A DNA stretch of 18,251 nt from contig CANRFS010000010.1 of NCBI GenBank assembly GCA_947629965.1, positions 1-18,251 of the forward strand, written 5' to 3'. A program made the translations under genes and the position numbers. The stretch is from an uncultured Clostridia bacterium (GTDB taxonomy: Bacteria; Bacillota; Clostridia; TANB77; CAG-508). The notes under the pieces are model-generated. The model was not told where the DNA came from, did no database searches, and saw only the letters and a list, made by a program, of their open reading frames with translations. Within the stretch, counting starts at the first letter, position 1. Every line of letters begins with the position of its first letter. Positions 14,184 to 18,251 of the stretch are shown here, piece by piece.

Positions 14184-14759
14184 CTATTCTTGCCATGCTT
14201 TTGATTTTAATGACATTTCTACTTCATTAATTCTTTGGAGTACTGAGATAAAAAATGGTTTAAAAATTAGACTTGAATTTTTTATTAAATTAAAGTTCGT
14301 TGGTTTTATTCCTTTAACTTTTAATACATTTTTTATTTGTAATACTTCATCTTTCATTATTGGAACAAAGGAAAGTGCAATTGTTATTACAAGTCCAATT
14401 TCTTTTGGGTTTACTCCAAATATTTTTAGTGGGTACATTATTTTTTCTATTACTTCGCCAAATTCTGTATATGAGATTGTTTTAGCAAATATATAACTTA
14501 AATTACAAACTAGTATTAGTCTTAGTCCTATTAATATTGCAAAATTTAGGTCTGCAAATAATATGTTTATAACTACTGTAAATAGTATAAATGGCAATAA
14601 TTTTATTAAATTTTTTATTGCTTTTTGTATATTAATTTTGAGTATAATCATAAGAATTATATTAAATATTGCGATTAAAGAAATAACAATATAATCTTTT
14701 ATAAAAAATATTCCTATTGTATAGATTAAAAATAAAATAAATTTTATTACATTTTTCAT
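14184..14759 (-). CDS. ecfT: EcfT, transmembrane subunit of the folate ECF transporter
   Basis: 191-aa polytopic membrane protein that joins the ECF ATPase to the substrate-binding S component. Hydrophobic helices fill residues 3-90; the coupling region follows, with ISYTEFGEVIEKIMYPLKIFG and VITIALSFVPIMKDE typical of EcfT. The two short Arg-Gly coupling motifs are degenerate: LKVKGI and LKSKAW stand where xRG is usual. It is also shorter than many EcfT (about 260 aa), lacking part of the N-terminus. ATG at 14759 overlaps the ecfA stop by 4 bp (ATGA), so translation is coupled. Last gene of the folate operon. The AATAGATT/AATCTATT hairpin overlapping its stop (14162-14188) lacks a U-run. Confidence 0.85.
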   Translation of the reverse strand: MKNVIKFILFLIYTIGIFFIKDYIVISLIAIFNIILMIILKINIQKAIKNLIKLLPFILFTVVINILFADLNFAILIGLRLILVCNLSYIFAKTISYTEFGEVIEKIMYPLKIFGVNPKEIGLVITIALSFVPIMKDEVLQIKNVLKVKGIKPTNFNLIKNSSLIFKPFFISVLQRINEVEMSLKSKAWQE

Positions 14760-15569
14760 TTTGCAACCTCTACTATTTTATGGATGATTTCTTTTTTGTC
14801 CCAATTTTCTATTTCTATATTTACCCCTTTATTTTTTAATTCACACACTAACTCTACAATATATGGTATTTTAATTTCATGCTCTCTTAAAAAATCTATT
14901 TGATTTAAAAGATCCTTTTTTTCAAAATTATTAATTATATTTCCTTCTTCTATTACAACTATTCTATCTGACATTAATATTTCATCTATAAAATTGGTTA
15001 TATAGATAATTGTATAACCTTGCTTATTTAATTCTTTAACTAGACTATATACTTCTTCTTTTCCCTCTGAATCTATCATTGTTGTAGGCTCATCTAATAC
15101 TATATATTTAGGATTTGTAGCAACTACTCCTGCTATAGTTACACGCTGTTTTTGTCCCATTGATAAATCATAACTTTCGTTTTTTAAAAATTTTTGCATA
15201 TTTAGCTTGTTTAAAGAGTTTTCTATTTTTTCTTCATAATTTTCTATTCCTAAATTTTTCATTGTAAATGCAATATCATCAAAAACATTATTAAATAAAA
15301 TTTGATTTTCTGGATTCTGAAATACTACTCCAATTTTTTTTCTAATTTCTAAAAAATCTTTTTTATTTCGTGTATCTATTTCATCTACAAGAACTTGTCC
15401 TTTATTTGGTTTTTCTAATCCAGAAATAATTTTAGCCATAGTAGATTTCCCGAGAGCCATTCTTTCCTATTATACTAATAAATTCCCCTTCGTTTATTTC
15501 TAAATTTATATCTTTTAATACATCTTTTCCATTTTTATATTTAAAATTAACATTTTGTAGTTTAATCAT
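14756..15569 (-). CDS. ecfA: EcfA ATPase of the folate ECF transporter, read through a CGGG +1 site
   Basis: Cytosolic ABC ATPase that drives vitamin uptake. With the +1 shift at 15449-15452 it is 270 aa, normal for EcfA: 39 codons, Gly40, 230 codons. Motifs: Walker A IIGKNGSGKST with Gly40 from CGGG and Lys41; Q-loop VFQNPENQ (83-90); signature LSMGQKQR (135-142); Walker B VLDEPT (157-162). The C-terminal region after about residue 220 fits the ECF ATPase extension. ATG at 15569 lies in ATGATTAA and overlaps the folC stop by 8 bp. Without recoding the first reading frame gives NGSREIYY and loses the Walker A. Only one ATPase is present, where most Firmicutes have an EcfA1/EcfA2 pair; it may form a homodimer or pair with a distant copy. 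Confidence 0.88.
15449..15452 (-). other. CGGG +1 recoding site in ecfA
   Basis: Coding strand reads AAT GGC TCT CGGG AAA TCT ACT. CGG is the zero-frame codon (15450-15452). CGGG as Gly rebuilds GKNGSGKST, the ABC Walker A. Confidence 0.8.
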
Positions 15570-17383
15570 TGTTTAAAACTCCTAGCACTTTCTTATATAC
15601 ATAGAAACTACCTACTATTAAAATAGTTCTATCATTATATACTTTTTTAGAAATGTTTATTGCATCTTCTAATTTTTCTTCATACATATTTACATCATTT
15701 AAGTATTTTTTAGCTTCATTATATAACTTGTGTTTAGATAAATATCTTTTATCGCCTGTTCCACTTGTGAAAAAGAAAATTGCATTTTTATCTTCACATA
15801 TATTTTTTATAATTGTTTTGTAATCTTTCGTTTTTAAAGTTGATATAATATATACTTTTTTATTATCTGGATAATATTGATTAATATTTTGCTGTAAATT
15901 TTTTACAGCGTTTTCATTGTGTCCTCCATCAAATATAATTAGAGGATCTTTGCTTAATGTTTCTAATCTTGCTCTATGTACTACTGTTTTTAATCCGTTA
16001 TATATTGCTTCATTAGAAATTTTATATTCTTTTTCCTTTAGAATTCCTATAACCTCTAATACCTCTGCAGCATTGTATATTTGAGCTTTGCCTTTTAAAT
16101 TTATTTCTATATTTTTATAGTTTTTATAATCAAATTTTTGCATCTCAGTATTATATGAATAATTTGTTATATCTTCTTTTTCTATTACATGTAATTTGCT
16201 ATTTTTATTTTTGCACTCTTCTTCTATTACCTGCATTATTTCATCTTGTTTAACAATTACTGTGTCTGAATTATTTTTAATAATTCCAGCCTTATGTTTT
16301 GCAATGTCTAAAATATTATTACCTAATATATCTACATGGTCATATCCGATATTTCCAATTACTGCAATTTCTCCATTTACTATATTAGTACAGTCAGTTA
16401 GCCCCCCAAGTCCTGTTTCTAAAACTACTAAATCACATTTTTGTTTTGCAAAATATATAATTGCAAGTGAAGTAATTGCTTCAAACCATTTAACTGGTAC
16501 TTTATGCGTTTTATTGTACTCATCTATTACTTTTGATAATGGAAGTAATATTTCTTTTACCTCATCGTCTGATATTTGCTTGTCATTAATCCATATACCA
16601 TCATTAAATTTTATTAAATGTGGAGATATAAATTTACCGACTTTATATTCTGTATTATTTAAAATGCTTGCAAGCATTTCGCATATACTTCCTTTTCCGT
16701 TTGTTCCTGAGACATGTATAAATTTCGTTTGCTTTTCTGGATTATCAAATTTTTCCATTATATATTTCATAGCATCTAAATTTGGATCTTTTGTAAATTT
16801 ATCAAATGTATCTAAATATTCATCAATTCCAATTTCTTCTTCCTTGTATAAATACTTTTTAACAAATGGTCTAAGTGCTTTTTCAAGTAAAAATATTGTA
16901 ACTACTTGAATTGGAAGCATTATAGCTTCTGTTGCAAACCTTGATGCAATTACTGCAAAATATGCTTTTCCATATAGCACATTTAAAAATGCTGCTTCTA
17001 ATAGTATTTTTATTACTCCCAGTACAATAACACTACTAATAATTAATTGAATAATAAATTTAAAATCTTTTCTTTCTTCTCCTGGTTTTTTGTATAAGAA
17101 TATTCCATAAACTAATCCCATTAAAGCAGATGATATTGTAAATCCTGGAAAATATGGACCAAATGGGAAAAGTATTGCACCAATTAAATCCCCAAGTCCT
17201 GCTATTATTGCAGAATATTTAGGTCCGCAAATAAATTCCTGCAAGCATCATTGGAATAAAGCTGAAACTAATTACTAAAAATGATGATTTAATGGATAAA
17301 AATCTTGATAGAACTAATAAAATGCTTAATAGCATTGCAGATAAAATAATTTTTTTGCTTTTTGTAAGAGTGTATTTTGTCAT
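15562..17383 (-). CDS. folT-folC: FolT-FolC fusion: folate ECF S component plus folylpolyglutamate synthase, read through a CGGA +1 site
   Basis: 606-aa fusion. Residues 1 to about 185 are a six-helix FolT, the membrane S component that binds folate; after the +1 shift at 17224-17227 the conserved block reads AGIYL-G-PKYSAIIAGLGD, with PYFPGFT further on. Residues about 186-606 are FolC, which adds glutamate to folates in the cytosol: P-loop GTNGKGS (226-232), then LVVLETGLGG, IGYDHVDILG and FDGGHNENA. ATG 17383 is the real start: it follows AGGGGG by 9 nt and lies below a THF riboswitch. An upstream in-frame start at 17473 would lie inside the riboswitch. In triplet reading FolT stops two codons after the CGG. 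Linking import and polyglutamylation in one chain suggests metabolic trapping. No CGG codon occurs in the FolC part. Confidence 0.88.
17224..17227 (-). other. CGGA +1 recoding site in folT-folC
   Basis: Coding strand reads ATT TAT TTG CGGA CCT AAA TAT. CGG is the zero-frame codon (17225-17227), followed by ACC and TAA. CGGA as Gly rebuilds the FolT-conserved GP(K)Y junction. Confidence 0.78.
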
Positions 17384-17389
17384 AATAAA

Positions 17390-17415
17390 AAGCCCCCTAT
17401 CTTTTTTTGGAGCTT
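17390..17415 (-). promoter_or_regulatory. Hairpin sequestering the folT ribosome binding site
   Basis: Minus strand: AAGCTCC (17409-17415) pairs with GGGGCTT (17390-17396) with one U-G pair, and TTT follows. The right arm contains the ribosome binding site AGGGGG (17393-17398) of folT. It can act as the riboswitch output, blocking translation and possibly also transcription. Confidence 0.6.
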
Positions 17416-17444
17416 CCGTTTTCAATAAAGATAATTCTTTGTTT

Positions 17445-17551
17445 AATAGCGGAATGCGAAAATAAGTCAGCAAAGCCTATGATTTAAGGCTCTTTCGTTT
17501 GCTAACAACTTCCCGTTTAGCAACACTTAACTACTTACTTTCTACTCTATT
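17445..17551 (-). ncRNA. Tetrahydrofolate (THF) riboswitch
   Basis: Minus-strand leader with the THF class I pattern: P1 AATAG/CTATT, GAGTAG near the 5' end, GTTAAGTG, the TGCTAA/TTAGCA helix enclosing ACGGGAAGTTG, AACGAAAG, AGCCT/AGGCT helix and GCATTCCGCT at the 3' end. It lies between a promoter and the folT-folC start, exactly the gene class it controls. High reduced folate should lower folate import through the RBS hairpin at 17390-17415. Confidence 0.85.
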
Positions 17552-17558
17552 TTGTCTA

Positions 17559-17587
17559 ATTTTATCAAAATATATCTTACTTTTCAA
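17559..17587 (-). promoter_or_regulatory. Promoter of the folate operon
   Basis: Minus strand: TTGAAA (17582-17587), 17-bp spacer ending in TGA, TAAAAT (17559-17564), so it also has an extended -10. The start falls immediately before P1 of the THF riboswitch. Confidence 0.75.
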
Positions 17588-17655
17588 TATATATTTAAAA
17601 ATCTGTTTTTTATAATTACATCATATATTTATTTTATTACAACAAACAATAAATA

Positions 17656-18251
17656 TTAAGACGATGAATGTATTTTTTCTGCCCTTTCAAATCCATCATC
17701 TGAATAGTATTCATATTTTCCATTAGTATATTTAAGTACCATTCCTTCTGTTGCCTTACTTAATAACTCTTTTGTAATATCGGTTTCCTCGAATTCGGTT
17801 TTAGGTGCGTCTGTTAAATCCCATAGAAATCTGTTGTTTCCTATCTCTTCAGTTACCATATATAAATGACCTTCTTTTCTATGTTTATTTAAATTTATAT
17901 TCTGCTTTTCAAATATTTCTTCTGCCATATTTTTTATATCTTCTTGCAACTCTTTAGTAGCAATATTATCAATTACATAATTATTATCATTAATTTTTAA
18001 AACGTCATTTATTTTTACTTCACTTGGAATATCTTTTTTATTTATTTCTATTTCTTCTATTTTTCCATTTTCTGCCTTTAATACATCATAAGCATTATTT
18101 TTATTATCTTTAATAAAATATATTGTATCGCTACTTGAATTTTTTTGTGCATATTTTAATACAACATCATCTAAATTCCATCTTATAGCATTTTGATTTC
18201 CTGTTGTAAAATTGTTTTTAGACAATATCTCTTCTATTATTGGAATTCCTT
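17656..18251 (-). CDS. Hypothetical protein with DUF3006-like segment, N-terminus beyond window
   Basis: Open frame of 198 visible codons that continues past the window edge: the residues before the possible TTG start at 18225 read GIPIIEEI in frame without a ribosome binding site, so this is a 5'-truncated gene. Soluble, charged, no membrane segment in the visible part. A stretch around YDVLKAENGKIEEIEI through INDVLKINDNNYVIDN and the following helix resembles the small DUF3006 domain, which has no known function. The C-terminus KYTNGKYEYYSDDGFERAE may be a partial repeat of that pattern. No neighbour gives a functional clue; 70 bp separate its stop from the folate promoter and I see no terminator. 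Confidence 0.6.
   Translation of the reverse strand, partial: GIPIIEEILSKNNFTTGNQNAIRWNLDDVVLKYAQKNSSSDTIYFIKDNKNNAYDVLKAENGKIEEIEINKKDIPSEVKINDVLKINDNNYVIDNIATKELQEDIKNMAEEIFEKQNINLNKHRKEGHLYMVTEEIGNNRFLWDLTDAPKTEFEETDITKELLSKATEGMVLKYTNGKYEYYSDDGFERAEKIHSSS

Noticed and set aside
16196..16909. A 237-codon plus-strand frame
   Set aside because: Antisense to FolC, with Ser/Phe/Ile-rich shadow composition and no RBS.
10692..17227. Sequencing or assembly indels as the cause of the frameshifts
   Set aside because: None of the sites is a long homopolymer, all have an extra C before GGN, and two occur in the pilin gene in the exact order needed. Not excluded without reads, but unlikely.
10296..17473. 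Calling dprA, comM, ecfA and folT pseudogenes
   Set aside because: Each has one break only, intact motifs on both sides, normal RBS and operon coupling, and the breaks share the same CGG signature.
17384..17473. Upstream start of folT at 17473
   Set aside because: It would translate through the THF riboswitch; the ATG at 17383 has AGGGGG at proper distance and begins the FolT N-terminus.

Overview
The window looks like chromosomal DNA from an AT-rich, uncultured anaerobic Firmicute, probably a gut Clostridia lineage. The evidence is strong GGAGG-type ribosome binding sites, consensus sigma-A promoters, a tetrahydrofolate (THF) riboswitch, an ECF vitamin transporter, OhrR, and a prepilin-like protein of the LIALIITIIVMLIL type. 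I cannot name the species. Nearly all genes are on the minus strand. The exceptions are tRNA-Pro and the prepilin-like gene.

Layout, low to high coordinate: (1) 1-2425, cell elongation genes mreD and mrdA (PBP2, cut by the window edge) behind their own promoter, with no mreB or mreC upstream. (2) 2451-4584, an ArsP_2-like metal permease, then a TSCPD protein plus an OhrR-type repressor behind a consensus promoter with an OhrR-like operator. (3) 4632-4800, tRNA-Pro(UGG) with promoter and terminator. (4) 4889-6607, a beta-CASP/RNase J-like hydrolase with an unrecognised partner. (5) 6663-9920, a redox operon (GNAT, TetR, membrane-anchored flavodoxin, nitroreductase, CMD-cupin fusion) behind one promoter flanked by two copies of a TGACA-N3-TGTCA operator. 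(6) 9934-12808, comM (yifB), dprA and yraN. (7) 12879-14149, the plus-strand prepilin-like gene with an Ig-like domain. (8) 14184-17587, a folate module: THF riboswitch, FolT-FolC fusion, EcfA, EcfT. (9) 17656-18251, a hypothetical protein cut by the window edge.

The main discovery candidate is a decoding anomaly. Five genes (comM, dprA, folT-folC, ecfA and the prepilin-like gene) appear broken by +1 frameshifts. At every break the 0-frame codon is CGG, and reading the four bases CGGN as one glycine restores the full protein. In the four conserved genes the restored residue is a family-conserved Gly, including the Walker A Gly of ComM and EcfA. The prepilin-like gene carries two such sites 22 nt apart that take the frame 1 to 2 to 0 and open 97 further codons. 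By my scan of about 5,400 codons, in-frame CGG occurs only at these six sites, while out-of-frame CGG triplets are common and harmless. The simplest reading is that CGG is not a normal Arg codon here and that CGGN is decoded as Gly, for example by a tRNA-Gly with an 8-nt anticodon loop containing NCCG. The sites fall in DNA-uptake-type genes (comM, dprA, pilin-like) and in folate uptake.
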